Source: Neocallimastix lanati (nom. inval.) (Eukaryota > Neocallimastigomycota > Neocallimastigomycetes > Neocallimastigales > Neocallimastigaceae). Taken from it: 64,000 bases of DNA. The translations under genes and the position numbers were made by a program. The notes below the pieces were generated by a model, which did no database searches, was not told where the DNA came from, and saw only the letters and a program-made list of their open reading frames with translations. Shown here one piece after another: positions 46,118 through 57,117 of this stretch (within the stretch, counting starts at the first letter, position 1; each line of letters opens with the position of its first letter). The stretch lies in NCBI GenBank assembly GCA_016946835.1, contig JACVTC010000206.1:129427-193426 (forward strand). The letters run 5' to 3'.

Positions 46118-48328
46118 TTAATATATCATATAGTCAGAATTATTTTTATTTTGTATAATTATTGAACCATCAATATTTCTATTTAATAATAAATATGGTT
46201 TATTTTTCATCCCAGGTTTAAAAGGAATAAATTTTGCTTTGCATGGATAATATTTATTATTTGACCATACACCATATACAATTATATTATTGTTTTCTTC
46301 ATTATCTTTTGATGTACTATAGTAATGATATGCACTTATATCTTTAACATGGTCATACAAATCAGATAATTCTGGTAATAAGGATTCCAATTGACTTGAA
46401 GAGATGATAGATACTTCAGGAATTATATTTGAATAAAACGAATACCACAAATAGCAATTTGTTTTTTCTATGCGTTCCTCAGCGATAAGAATAACGTGGT
46501 CATCTTCCTGTACGAATTGTTTAACACAATTTTGTAAATCGTTATTATCGATAATTGATATGTTATTTTTAGAATATAAGGAAAATATTGCTTTGACTAA
46601 AGGATCGTCCTTATAAAATAATTTAGATGATGAGGAAATAATAAATTCATATCTGTAATTTGATACTGTATATAATTTAGTAGTATTGAGCATGATGACA
46701 AGGAAAGAAAAAGAAGAATTATAATTATACAAATAATTAGAAACGGCATAAGGATAAACCTCTGAATTATCATCAACGGAAAAGGCTAAAATATTTATTT
46801 TCTTGGCGTCTATGTTTTCATTTTCAAAATATCTTGAATTATTAATCCTATTCTTCACTGAATTTATAAAATTCTCTTTCGAGGGAATTCCAATATAGGA
46901 ATGACATTTAGGACACCTTTTGAATTCAATTAGCGAGTCAACAATATCAAAATGGACTCTATATAACATTGATAGTTCAAATCCATATGGCACAAATAAT
47001 GTTGGAGGCAAGATACCTTTACTATTTTCATCAAGATGAGAAGAAAGGTTAGAATATTCTACGTTCTTTTTATTGCTAGCATTTCGAATTACTTTAACAC
47101 ATTTGGGTACTTTCCCTTCTTTATTAAAACTTTTATTTGTAGTTAGATTAATAGTATATCCAGAATTTAAAGGAGCCATATAATAATTCTCTTTCCACTG
47201 GACATATCGTATGCTATTTCTATCGCAGTACTCTTTGTCAGCAATAACCGGTAAAACTTTGTCTTTATTGTTGAAATATCGAGTATAATAATTACCAAAT
47301 AATTTATTATAATTTATCTTTATTGGAATGTTAAAGTGGAGATCGCTTCCGATCATGACCTCATTGTGAAAATCGATATAAAGAAAATATAAATATTTGA
47401 CTATTATTTTGATCGTTGAATACATATACCATTGTACCTCTTGAAATTGGATAGTTTCATTAAAAGTTTTCCATTTATTATATAAATTCATAACGAAAGA
47501 TGTTTTATATATATCAAGAGTATAAATTACCTTTTCAGCTAAAGACATTACATTAATACTTTCATTCGTATATATATTGAAGAATAGATTGTATTTGAGA
47601 AGCATCATATCAAATAATTGAAAATTTATACTGATAGGGTAGTTAAACGTTACTTTTAAGGGATCACATTCAATAAAAACATCATCAGGAGAAATATTAA
47701 AGAAAGGTAAAATTTTCAAAACGATATCATACGACTCTTTTACGGTAAAAGTTATTTTACTTTCAGTTATCAATATATTATCATGGCATAATTTTATAAG
47801 GATATAATTTTCATTACTTTCAATACTTTTTGAAATTGAATTATCATCATTCATTAGTACTTGTTCATAAAGATATGTTTTATTGAAATAATCATTATAA
47901 TAGTGTAAGTAAGTTATACTTTCTATATTACAAATAATATATTGTGCAGTTTCTGATAAATCTAATTTTATCAACTCCTCATAAACTATTTTAAAGCGTT
48001 GAATTGGAATATCAATAGAGACATAAAACAAAGTTTTAGTTGTATCATTCAAGTAATATTTATGTTTTATATGTTTATTGTTAACAATACTTTCTAATCT
48101 ATCAATTAACATAAACATTATTTTGTGTTGATAATCAATATTACTAATATCTGTATCTTTATTATCGTTACATTTAACGATATATCTATCTTTTGATAAC
48201 TGATTACAATCAATGATATTTATACCCTCGAAAAAAGAATAAATTTTACCATTTATATGTATTTCCAATTGTAGAGGAACAGAATGATAATTTACTAAAA
48301 TACTACGGATAAGATTTATAACATTCAT
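46118..48328 (-). CDS. Unknown 736-residue viral protein, candidate early transcription factor large subunit (VETF-L/A7-like)
   Basis: A continuous frame of 736 residues, close to the 710 of vaccinia A7. It is a mixed alpha/beta protein without signal peptide. The middle has NYYTRYFNNKDKVLPVIADK followed by an EYCDRN ... NYYMAPLNSGY ... GKVPKCVK series. This is the kind of arrangement seen in VETF-L proteins, where a Tyr/Arg-rich segment is followed by a small Cys-containing block. A further CPKCH pair lies at about residue 480. Its position among RPB1, TFIIS and helicase genes supports a transcription role. In poxviruses VETF-L pairs with the D6 helicase to recognise early promoters, and a D6/D11-type helicase is present nearby. 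The assignment rests on length, context and a weak motif impression. Confidence 0.4.
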   Translation of the reverse strand: MNVINLIRSILVNYHSVPLQLEIHINGKIYSFFEGINIIDCNQLSKDRYIVKCNDNKDTDISNIDYQHKIMFMLIDRLESIVNNKHIKHKYYLNDTTKTLFYVSIDIPIQRFKIVYEELIKLDLSETAQYIICNIESITYLHYYNDYFNKTYLYEQVLMNDDNSISKSIESNENYILIKLCHDNILITESKITFTVKESYDIVLKILPFFNISPDDVFIECDPLKVTFNYPISINFQLFDMMLLKYNLFFNIYTNESINVMSLAEKVIYTLDIYKTSFVMNLYNKWKTFNETIQFQEVQWYMYSTIKIIVKYLYFLYIDFHNEVMIGSDLHFNIPIKINYNKLFGNYYTRYFNNKDKVLPVIADKEYCDRNSIRYVQWKENYYMAPLNSGYTINLTTNKSFNKEGKVPKCVKVIRNASNKKNVEYSNLSSHLDENSKGILPPTLFVPYGFELSMLYRVHFDIVDSLIEFKRCPKCHSYIGIPSKENFINSVKNRINNSRYFENENIDAKKINILAFSVDDNSEVYPYAVSNYLYNYNSSFSFLVIMLNTTKLYTVSNYRYEFIISSSSKLFYKDDPLVKAIFSLYSKNNISIIDNNDLQNCVKQFVQEDDHVILIAEERIEKTNCYLWYSFYSNIIPEVSIISSSQLESLLPELSDLYDHVKDISAYHYYSTSKDNEENNNIIVYGVWSNNKYYPCKAKFIPFKPGMKNKPYLLLNRNIDGSIIIQNKNNSDYMIY

Positions 48329-48773
48329 AGTTTTTTATACTCAATATGAAAATATAATTTTTACCTATAAAAAAAATAATAATATTTCTTGTTAATATTT
48401 TAAATCGTACCTAGAGTAAATTTTTTATCATTTTAAAAATCAACTATGAATTATTATATTTAAATAGATATATATTTATTATTATTATTTTTTTTTTTTT
48501 GTGTTGAATTTTTTATTTTTGATTTTTTTTTTATTTCATTACTAAATTTGACAAGGCTATTTTTATTTTTTTAAGTACTACAAATATTTTAGAAAAATTT
48601 TTATAATATTTTTTTTTTCTAAAATGAATTTTAAAAAATTTAAAAATTTGTTAAAATCTAAATCAAATTTATAACTAAATTTTGGAGAAAAAAAATTAGG
48701 AAATATTCTTTTTAAAAACTTTAAATAGATATAACAAATAAATAATAGAAAGTAAATTAATGAATTAAATATA

Positions 48774-48804
<31 letters not shown>

Positions 48805-48876
48805 AAATAAATAAATAAAAATAAATAAATTAATTTAAATAGATTAAAGATTAATAATTAAAAAAATTAATATAAT
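48329..48876. other. AT-rich divergent intergenic region inside the viral element
   Basis: About 550 bp between divergent genes, expected to hold both promoters. No shared motif could be defined. Confidence 0.4.
48770..48832. repeat. (AAAT)n microsatellite
   Basis: About a dozen TAAA/AAAT units with two small interruptions, just upstream of the TFIIS-ribbon gene. Confidence 0.85.
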
Positions 48877-49128
48877 ATGGATAATATTTCGATGAAAGCA
48901 TTGGATAAATTTTTTAAAGAATCGTCCTTATTTAGTGAAGATAGATTAAGAGAGAAAAATAAATTACCGGTATTAGATGATGAAAAAAAGGAAATAAAAA
49001 AAAATTCTATATGTTGTAAAAGATGTAATAATAATAAATATATTGAGTTGAGACGTTTACAAATTCGTAGATGTGATGAAGAGGCCACTATAGTATATTA
49101 TTGTTCAAACTGTAAAAGAGTTATTTAA
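48877..49128 (+). CDS. TFIIS-type zinc-ribbon protein, 83 residues
   Basis: Residues 46-83 form a TFIIS C-terminal zinc ribbon: C47-x2-C50, the loop LRRLQIRRCDEEAT with the acidic pair (Asp67, Glu68) that in TFIIS enters the polymerase active site to stimulate transcript cleavage, then YYCSNCKRV with C76-x2-C79. The first 45 residues are a short charged helix-rich lead without the usual TFIIS central domain. Nucleocytoplasmic viruses commonly encode TFIIS homologues (asfarvirus I243L, poxvirus RPO30), but these are longer. The size, 83 residues, is near the ribbon alone, so a ribbon-only cleavage factor or a small polymerase subunit is possible. Neighbours are other transcription genes. Confidence 0.85.
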   Translation: MDNISMKALDKFFKESSLFSEDRLREKNKLPVLDDEKKEIKKNSICCKRCNNNKYIELRRLQIRRCDEEATIVYYCSNCKRVI

Positions 49129-49718
49129 AACTTTTATTTAATTTATAATTTTTTAATAATATTTAGATTTAAATTATTTATGAATTTTAAATATTTAATA
49201 AATGTTATTTAAATATAATTCATTATATATATATCCTAATTAAAAATATGGAATTTTATATTCAATTTAACTTTTATAAAATATTAAAATTATAGTTTTG
49301 GTTTAAAAAAAAATATGAATAATTTTAATTTTTACATAAATTATTTTTTTTTTTTTTGAAATTATTATCCAATATTATAATATTACTAATTAATTATAAA
49401 TATTCCTTCATATGAAATGAAATGAATTTAATACAAGAAATTATGTATATTATAATATTAATTTGTAAATATTTAAATTTTTTTTTTTTAAAAATAATAA
49501 AAAGTAATAATAAAATTAGTAGTTTATAGTGATTAGGGGCTTATACAAAAAAAGAAAAAAAATTTGACATAAATAATATATTTTAACCATTTCCTAATTT
49601 GTTTAAAATGAAAAATTAAATTATAAATTTAATAGTAAATTACTCATTAACGTATATAAATTTTATTGAAATTTTTTAAATACAATATTTAATGTATTAA
49701 AAAGTATTAAAATTTAAA
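49129..49718. other. AT-rich spacer inside the viral element
   Basis: About 590 bp with no open frame between two plus-strand genes. Confidence 0.4.
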
Positions 49719-50571
49719 ATGCAAAAAAAGAATTTTAAAAGTTCGGAACAACTTGTCAAGTCGATAAACTCTTCTAATAAATCTAGTACTTCAAGAATGG
49801 ATTATTATAATCGTATCTTATCATCATCATGCAGTACAGATATGATATTTCAAAGAATGATATCTACTATAAATTTTAAGGAAGTTGTACCTTTACCTAA
49901 AAATAATAGTATGTTTCGATTTGTTATCAAATGTTTCAATAATACCAATAATGTAATTTTAGGACCTTTAAAAATTAGTTCTGGTATTACGTTAACGGAT
50001 TTACCCTCTTTATCTATTCCAATGTCTCATTACCATCTTAATAAAAACAATTTTGTACAAGATAATTTTATTCATCGAATTTCCTGAAAACGAAACTGAA
50101 CCAATGAAAAAATTTATTGAACGACTTCGATTTATCGATTCTCGTATGCAAATGCTAATTTCGGATTATATTAGACATATCGATGAATCTTCTCCTATTT
50201 ATTACATGTTAAAAAAAAATAATGTAAAATTTAATCAAAATTGGATCTTTACTGGTATTATAAATAAAGGAAATAATAATACCGAATATATTAATATTCG
50301 CTACTTTAAAGATTCATTTAAAGGCAAAAAAAAGATTGGTACTAATGTTTATTGTGGAGATGATTATTTGGATGAGATGGCAGATCTTCTTTCTAGAGAC
50401 ACGTTTTGTTATATTAATGGAAATATTTATCCATTGATAAAAGTAAATTATATTATTATTAATGAACGTATTGTTAATAATATACCAATGGTCAATTTTA
50501 CATGTAAAGCTTACTTTGTAGATATAAACTTTATACCAAATTCAATTCATTGTAGTACTAAAAGATTATAA
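49719..50571 (+). pseudogene. Unknown viral-block gene, possible single-strand DNA-binding protein
   Basis: Coding sequence covers about 280 residues in total but not in one continuous frame. The front part has a Ser-rich lead and a beta-rich section (MFRFVIKCFNNTNNVILGPL). The rear part has a helix (FIERLRFIDSRMQML) and a long beta-rich domain with NWIFTGIINKG, GTNVYCGDDYLDEM and MVNFTCKAYFVDINF. The strand-rich layout and the size (asfarvirus CP312R is 312 residues, poxvirus I3 about 270) would suit an OB-fold single-strand binding protein of the replication set. This is an impression only; no diagnostic motif is present. Confidence 0.4.
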
Positions 50572-51235
50572 ATATATATATATATGTTTATAGTAAAAAT
50601 TTGACAATTTTAATGTTATAATTTCATTTAAATATACTTTAGTAATAACATAATTTAAATTATTAATAATAATAATATAAATTTATTTAATAATAATGTA
50701 ATATAACAATAAAATATAATATAATATAAAATAATATAATATATTTATTTAATAAAATAATATTATATATATATTTATATATAAAATTATATTTACACGT
50801 GTAATGAATAACGATATATAATAATAATTACATTAAATATATTTGGATATTAATTTTTTTAAAAAAATATATATATATTTTTCAATGTACAGATAAATAT
50901 ATTTATTTTTTTTTCTATTTATTTAAAAAAAAAAAAAGTAAAAAGGAATATAAAATTATCAATTAATTTTTATTTTTAAAAAAATACTATATATAATATA
51001 AAATATTTACATTTAATTTTTCAAATATAATAATAATAATAATAATAATATCTTATATAATTAATATTTAATTTTAATATACTATTTATTCATATACCTA
51101 TATATAAAATTTTAATTTAAAATATTTTTTTATTTTTGTAATTATTTATATATTATTATTTTAATTTATATAAAATTTATTTACAATATATATATTAATT
51201 ATACTAAAAATAATGATAATTAAATGTTTATTCAT
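50572..51235. other. AT-rich spacer between convergent viral genes
   Basis: About 660 bp with simple repeats, among them an (AAT)n run near 51029-51050. No gene. Confidence 0.45.
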
Positions 51236-54200
51236 TTATAAAATAATAATAAGATCATAATCAAATAAATATTTTTTCCATAATTCTATCATTTCCTTTC
51301 TAGTTTTTTTCATTGTTTTTGAAAATGATATCAATAATTCATGCAACAAAAAAGCTTGATGTGGTCTTTCATTACAATATTTAGGAATATCGTTTTGAGT
51401 GACAACGCTTAAAATATGTTTTTTAATTTCTTTATATTTATCTTTATTGTTTTCTTCTTTATAAATTTTTTCCATTTTTTCTATAGAAGTTTCTTGAGAG
51501 TTTGGAATACGAATAGATGACAATTTTTTTTCCATATCGTCATAACAAATTGAATAGATGAGCTTTTCCAAAAGTTCTTGTTTTATATAAAAAGATTCAA
51601 TATTACGACCACGATTAACTTCACGAAAATTAATAGAACCCGAATCTGAAGTAGAACGTTTTGAAGTTGAACGTTTTGAAGTAGAACGTTTTGAAGTAGA
51701 ACGTTTCTGTTTTTTAAAATTAAAATTTAAATTTTTTTTCAAATCGCAATATCTTAAAGTTAAATCATTACATAACATATAGACATATTTATAACGATCT
51801 TTTGTTCGATTTCCTTCTTCAGTACTATAATGATCATCCATTTGTTTTGAGATATTCTCTGAATTAAGCTCTTCATTTACCAACTTCCATTCTCGAAGAT
51901 TAAAATCTGCATAAATAATATTAGTACTAAAATCATTCACTGACTTTTTTTTATTACTAGCATAAGATGTAGTTTTAATAGTTGAAAAATACGATATATA
52001 AATGAAATTATCGATTTTTTTCCAATAAGGATAAAATAATTTAGTGATATTGAATAAATTTTGACGTAGAGCATATCTTAATATAAACAATTTTTCAGTA
52101 TGAGAATATTTAATAATTTGATTATATGCTTCTCTGGTCATATCAGCATTTTGTAATTTATTGTTTAAAGACACTATTTCCTCGCTTTTAATATCAACCT
52201 CTATGTGAATAAAGTTGGATGACTGTTCGTTCATTTGTCCACTTCTATTATTATTATAAAATGGAAGATTTTGGCGAATTAATTTTCCAAAATAAGCATT
52301 CCTATAATTTAAACGACAATTGGATATAATTTTACGATAAATCATTCCGTCAGAATATCTTAAAATACCACCAGCTATCACAATATTATTACTATTAATA
52401 TATTCTATTAATTTTGGTAAAACGAATAGGTTAATGACAGGAATTCTATCCATAAGATCCATAATTCTAATACAATTGTTCTCTGAAAAGAATGTACTTA
52501 ACTTTTTATTTATTTCGATCATACATAATGGTAAAAGTTTATCTAAGTATACTGAAGAATAATGTAAATATGGAACGATACTTGTATTGCCAATTATCTC
52601 ATTTCCATTAATATCTTTGAATGTAGAAGTCTCTCCATGAATATTAGCATCTATAGCTATACTAGTATTGGTCATTGCTCTACTTTCACTCAGGCTTGAT
52701 TCAATATCAAAAGGTTTATTCTGTTCGTTAGTAGAGAGACCGTTAGTGTTTTGAGGGTCATTTAAGTTAAAAGGAGCATGAATCAAAGATTCAATAGAAG
52801 CATTTTTTAATGCTTGATTAAATTTTAACGCATCTTTATATTTATTTTCACATAAAATATACTTGCGATAGTCCACACTATACTGATATGAATCGGAACA
52901 CTCTACTTCGTCATCACATGCCATGTACAAATAAACATTGACGAATCGTTGATTTTCAGGAAGAGAATCATGTGAACCAACGCGTCGAATACGGCCAATA
53001 ATTTGATTTATTTTCTCATAATTCCAATGCGGTGTTAATATGTGTAATTGTCGGACATTCATAATATCAACACTTTCCGATACTATGTCACTTCCTAGAA
53101 GAACCTTTATCTTTGATCCATTTTGATTACTTGAATCATTAAATATATCTAAACGTTCCATCATATTTGGACAGAGCTTTTTATCTCCAGTAATAAATGT
53201 AAAATTCCAAAATTTATCCTCTCTTTCTTTTCGAATTTCCTTTAGTTCAGCGAATTCGTTATCATCATCAACATCACCATCATGAAAAGAAGAAAAATGA
53301 TGAGGAAGAAAACGATCGATCCCTTTGCCTTTCCTATCCACTTTACTTTCTAAATTGGAAAAATTTGATGTCTCATCATTATGACGGCTATTAGAAGATA
53401 CTTTATTATATACATAATGATAGCCCATAGCACAAAGTATCGCGGAAAAGTAATAAATACCAACTTGCTCAATGATACTGCAATAGATAAATACAGGTCC
53501 GTCTGGATTTTCCTTTTTATTTATTTCGTTAAGACAATGATACAATTTACAACAATAATTTTTAATATCCTTGGATTGTTGCATTATAATATCTTGTAAA
53601 AGAGGGTTACTATGAATAATCTTATCATTACTAAATTGGTATTCTGATAATTCCGATTTAACTTTGGATTTTGATCTTTTTTTTGCATCATTCGATTTAC
53701 CTTTTGCTTTTGATCTCTTTTTGGTATCATTGGATTTACCTTTTTCTTTTGATCCTTTATTAGTATCTTGTGTTAAATTATCATCAATTTGTAAATGAAG
53801 AACACCAAGTGTTGCTTTCACATAATTGATTCCCATATTATTCTTCTCTTGAGGTTCCTTTAGGATATTTCGATAATTTTGAAGTTGAACTCCTTGCATA
53901 GGTACTTTTACTATTTTGTAACGTTCAATACCTGGTATATATGACCCCATATAATTCACGGTCGTGTTTGGTGGATTTAATCCATAATAAGACAGGTGAC
54001 CAAGCATTTCTTCTTTCAGTTTTTCAGGGGTTAAAAATGAAGTGGAATTCAAATTTGGTTTAATTAATTTAACCAGATCTGTTATTTCATTTGCATTATC
54101 AAAAATCGGAGTTGCAGACATAAATATAATTCGACCTTTATTAATATGATTTAAAAGTGAACTTAAATTGTTATAGATAAACTTTTTTTTGGTAGGGTTA

Positions 54201-54745
54201 CGAAAATGATGAACTTCATCAATAATAATTAATCTTTCATCATAAAAAGAAAAAGAATTAGATGTTGTCTGTTGGTGGTCACTTTTGTTGTCATTACCAT
54301 CGGTGTCAGTGTTACTATCATTAATGTTTTTGATATCGTTACAGAAAGTTATATAAGTGCGAAATTCAATATACTTTTTGATAAATTCTTTATAATCTTT
54401 AACGTTCGGTAAGTGTGGATAATATTCAAAAGTATAATCATACCAAGTCTTTACACGTTTGGTAAATTCCGTAATAGCTTCCTTACCTTTTACAAGAATA
54501 ATACAAGGTTTCTTATAAACATTTATGAATTTTAATGCAATCCATAATGCGGTGAATGATTTCCCGGTTCCTGGTGAATGATAAATTAGAAATCGGTTGA
54601 CCACTTCATTTTCCGGTGACATATACCTTACGGGTAATATTTGGTATCTTTTCATATGTACATTTTCTTCTATCAACGGATTATTCGTATAAATCTCCGT
54701 AAATTCTCTTAAACTATGTAAGTTATTAATATCCGGATATGTCAT
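51236..54745 (-). CDS. D6/D11-type SF2 helicase, viral transcription ATPase, 1169 residues
   Basis: Superfamily 2 DExH helicase of the type encoded by poxviruses (D6, D11/NPH-I) and asfarvirus (D1133L, similar length). Motif I is HSPGTGKS (residues 56-63), motif II IIDEVHHFR (about 172-180), motif III FMSATPIF (about 207-214), and motifs V-VI are GSDIVSESVDI and NQIIGRIRRVGS (about 578-590). Between motifs III and V lie basic low-complexity repeats (Lys/Arg/Ser-rich, two KGKSNDTKKRSK-like units), and near the C-terminus there are 15-bp tandem repeats at 51641-51706 coding for Arg-Ser-Thr-Ser-Lys. Such enzymes act in promoter opening, elongation or termination of viral transcription. The frame looks whole and starts at the first Met. 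Confidence 0.9.
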   Translation of the reverse strand: MTYPDINNLHSLREFTEIYTNNPLIEENVHMKRYQILPVRYMSPENEVVNRFLIYHSPGTGKSFTALWIALKFINVYKKPCIILVKGKEAITEFTKRVKTWYDYTFEYYPHLPNVKDYKEFIKKYIEFRTYITFCNDIKNINDSNTDTDGNDNKSDHQQTTSNSFSFYDERLIIIDEVHHFRNPTKKKFIYNNLSSLLNHINKGRIIFMSATPIFDNANEITDLVKLIKPNLNSTSFLTPEKLKEEMLGHLSYYGLNPPNTTVNYMGSYIPGIERYKIVKVPMQGVQLQNYRNILKEPQEKNNMGINYVKATLGVLHLQIDDNLTQDTNKGSKEKGKSNDTKKRSKAKGKSNDAKKRSKSKVKSELSEYQFSNDKIIHSNPLLQDIIMQQSKDIKNYCCKLYHCLNEINKKENPDGPVFIYCSIIEQVGIYYFSAILCAMGYHYVYNKVSSNSRHNDETSNFSNLESKVDRKGKGIDRFLPHHFSSFHDGDVDDDNEFAELKEIRKEREDKFWNFTFITGDKKLCPNMMERLDIFNDSSNQNGSKIKVLLGSDIVSESVDIMNVRQLHILTPHWNYEKINQIIGRIRRVGSHDSLPENQRFVNVYLYMACDDEVECSDSYQYSVDYRKYILCENKYKDALKFNQALKNASIESLIHAPFNLNDPQNTNGLSTNEQNKPFDIESSLSESRAMTNTSIAIDANIHGETSTFKDINGNEIIGNTSIVPYLHYSSVYLDKLLPLCMIEINKKLSTFFSENNCIRIMDLMDRIPVINLFVLPKLIEYINSNNIVIAGGILRYSDGMIYRKIISNCRLNYRNAYFGKLIRQNLPFYNNNRSGQMNEQSSNFIHIEVDIKSEEIVSLNNKLQNADMTREAYNQIIKYSHTEKLFILRYALRQNLFNITKLFYPYWKKIDNFIYISYFSTIKTTSYASNKKKSVNDFSTNIIYADFNLREWKLVNEELNSENISKQMDDHYSTEEGNRTKDRYKYVYMLCNDLTLRYCDLKKNLNFNFKKQKRSTSKRSTSKRSTSKRSTSDSGSINFREVNRGRNIESFYIKQELLEKLIYSICYDDMEKKLSSIRIPNSQETSIEKMEKIYKEENNKDKYKEIKKHILSVVTQNDIPKYCNERPHQAFLLHELLISFSKTMKKTRKEMIELWKKYLFDYDLIIIL

Positions 54746-55577
54746 TTATAGTTCTATCTATCCTCAATACAAATTTATTTAACTCTATTATTTTTGTAAA
54801 TAAATTAAAGAGAAAAAAAAAATAAAACAAAAAGGAAAAATTAATATATATTTATATAATGTAAAATAAATATAATTACTAATAAAGTAATTAAACTACT
54901 TAACAAATTAAATTAAATAATTGTAAAATAATAATTTATTTACTACATCAATAATACTTTATTCAAAATTAAAATTATACTAATTTTTAATGTAATATAT
55001 CAAAAAATGTATTACTCTTTTAACTTTTATATTTTTTTTTTTTTAATAAATTTATAAAATATAAACCTTAATATTTGTTTATAAATGTATTAAATATTAT
55101 ACTTTTTAAATCATTTTATAAATATATTTTCAATGTACTAATAATATATTTAATTTATTAAAATTTTTTCTTTTAATTTTATTGGTATATGAATGAATAA
55201 TATATGCTATTGAAAATTGATAAATTATTACATTATCTGTCCAACTATAAAAAAAATATATATATAATATAAATTTACTAATATTTAAAATTCAACTATC
55301 CCAAAAAATAAATTAAAAGGTATAAAATTTTAAATTTTAGATCAAGATTAAATTTTAAAAATTTTATTTTTTTTAGATCTACTTTAAACTTTAAAAATTT
55401 TATTTAATTTATATGAGAAAACTCTTTCAAATGATAAATGTACATTTATAAAAGAAGTTAAATAAATACTTTTAGAATTACTTACATTATTATTTTTATA
55501 AATTTAATATATTTTAATTTTAAATTTTATTTTTTACTTTTAATAAGGTTTATATTATTCTATTTAAATTTGTAATA
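54746..55577. other. AT-rich divergent intergenic region inside the viral element
   Basis: About 830 bp with no gene. It lies between the start of the helicase gene and the start of the next plus-strand gene, so promoters of both should be here. A partial repeat of AATTTTAAAAATTTTATTT occurs near 55350 and 55388. Confidence 0.4.
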
Positions 55578-56451
55578 ATGGAAAATTTAACAAATTATTA
55601 CAACGAAGTGATCGAAATATTATGTAGTAAATCTGTCCAAGTCTTCAATAATAATTATAACCTTAATATAAATAAAGATAATATTTTAAATAATTTAACT
55701 AAGGAAGATGATATCCAATCATCAATTCACGAAATGGCCAAACTTAGTTTGAATAATACTTGTATTGGATTAAAAAGAAATAAAACCACTTGTAATAATA
55801 AAGTAATTCCGGGACATATGTATTGTGGAGTTCATGTTCGTTCAGAAGGGAAAACTACCATTAAATCAATATATCAGTAATGTTGCTACCACTCTTAAAT
55901 ATGGACATCCGGCAGTTGTTGTTTCCCTAGGTAATAATTGGATATTTCAAAAGGACAGTCAAAACAACGATATAAGAAAAAATGAATCTAAGTCTACTAA
56001 ATGGCCATTAAGTGTTGATATGGTTGACAAATCATTACATTCTTATATTTTATTTTTCGATGAATTTAAAAGTTATTTTGGTGCTGGAATACTTGTTATT
56101 CAATATTGCTCCACCGAAAAAAATAAAAAGCAAAACAGTTATTTTATGGCAACTCATTATGTTGAAGTCAGTAGATATGGAGAAGAATTACAACCCGAGT
56201 ATTACATTAAAATGACGTTCAAGTCTATTGCTTTGATTAAGGAAAAACCTATTTTTAGTAAAATCAAGGAATTTCTCTCTGAATACGGAATTCCATATGA
56301 TATTAATGAAATTAACAAACGCAATAGTGATATTATTGAAAATAATCCGGTAGTAATCTACAATAAAATAAATAAAATTATTAATGATCATTATAATACT
56401 TTTTACTATAATTCAAAATCTTATATAACTTTGAATATTAATTCTGAATAA
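55578..56451 (+). pseudogene. Unknown viral-block gene with a small Cys-Cys-Cys-His motif
   Basis: The first part holds CIGLKRNKTTCNN followed by GHMYCGVH, the pattern C-x(7-9)-C-x(9-11)-YC-x2-H that occurs in many large-DNA-virus proteins as a tiny zinc-binding motif. The rest (to 56451) is a mixed alpha/beta domain with GHPAVVVSLGNNWIF, ILFFDEFKSYFGAGILVI and a helical end. It is not one continuous frame. No catalytic motif is visible. A role in DNA or RNA binding is possible from the motif; I do not recognise the family. Confidence 0.5.
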
Positions 56452-57117
56452 TTTCTAAAAAAAAACATTTAAAGATTAAAATAAAATAAAAATTAAAATT
56501 ATATACAAAATTGAAAAAAAAAAAATATAATAATAATAATAATAATAATTATATTCATGTATAAAACTATGAAAAATAAAATTAATAATTAAAAGCATGT
56601 ATAAACGTGTAAATTCAATTGTAATTCTTTATGATATTTTAATTTTATAAATAAAAAAAAATTCAATAATAACAAATTTAAACTCTATTTAATAATTTTT
56701 AATTTTATTTAACATTTCAATAATTTTTATATCTAATTCATTAATAATATTTATATTTATATTAATAATTAAATACTTTAAATTATGTAAATAGTAAATT
56801 AATTACTATAATTTATTTATTATTAAAAATAAAAATAACTGCTTATTCCATTTATATATGTATATGATTTTTTTTAAAAAAAAAAAAGTAAAAAAATGCT
56901 TAAAAAAGTTAACTATTTCATCAATGTATATAATGCTTTTTTTAAAAAAATATAAAAACAAATATACAGTAATAGTAATAAATTTTTTTTTATTTAAAAT
57001 ATTTTTAAAACTTTAAACTACACCTTTTTTGATATCAATAATATATTTTATATTATATCCTATTTTTATATATGTAATATCATATTGAATTGTCTCTATA
57101 TATTATATTTAGTTTAA
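56452..57117. other. AT-rich spacer between convergent viral genes
   Basis: About 670 bp with an (ATA)n run near 56530-56550; no gene. Confidence 0.45.
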
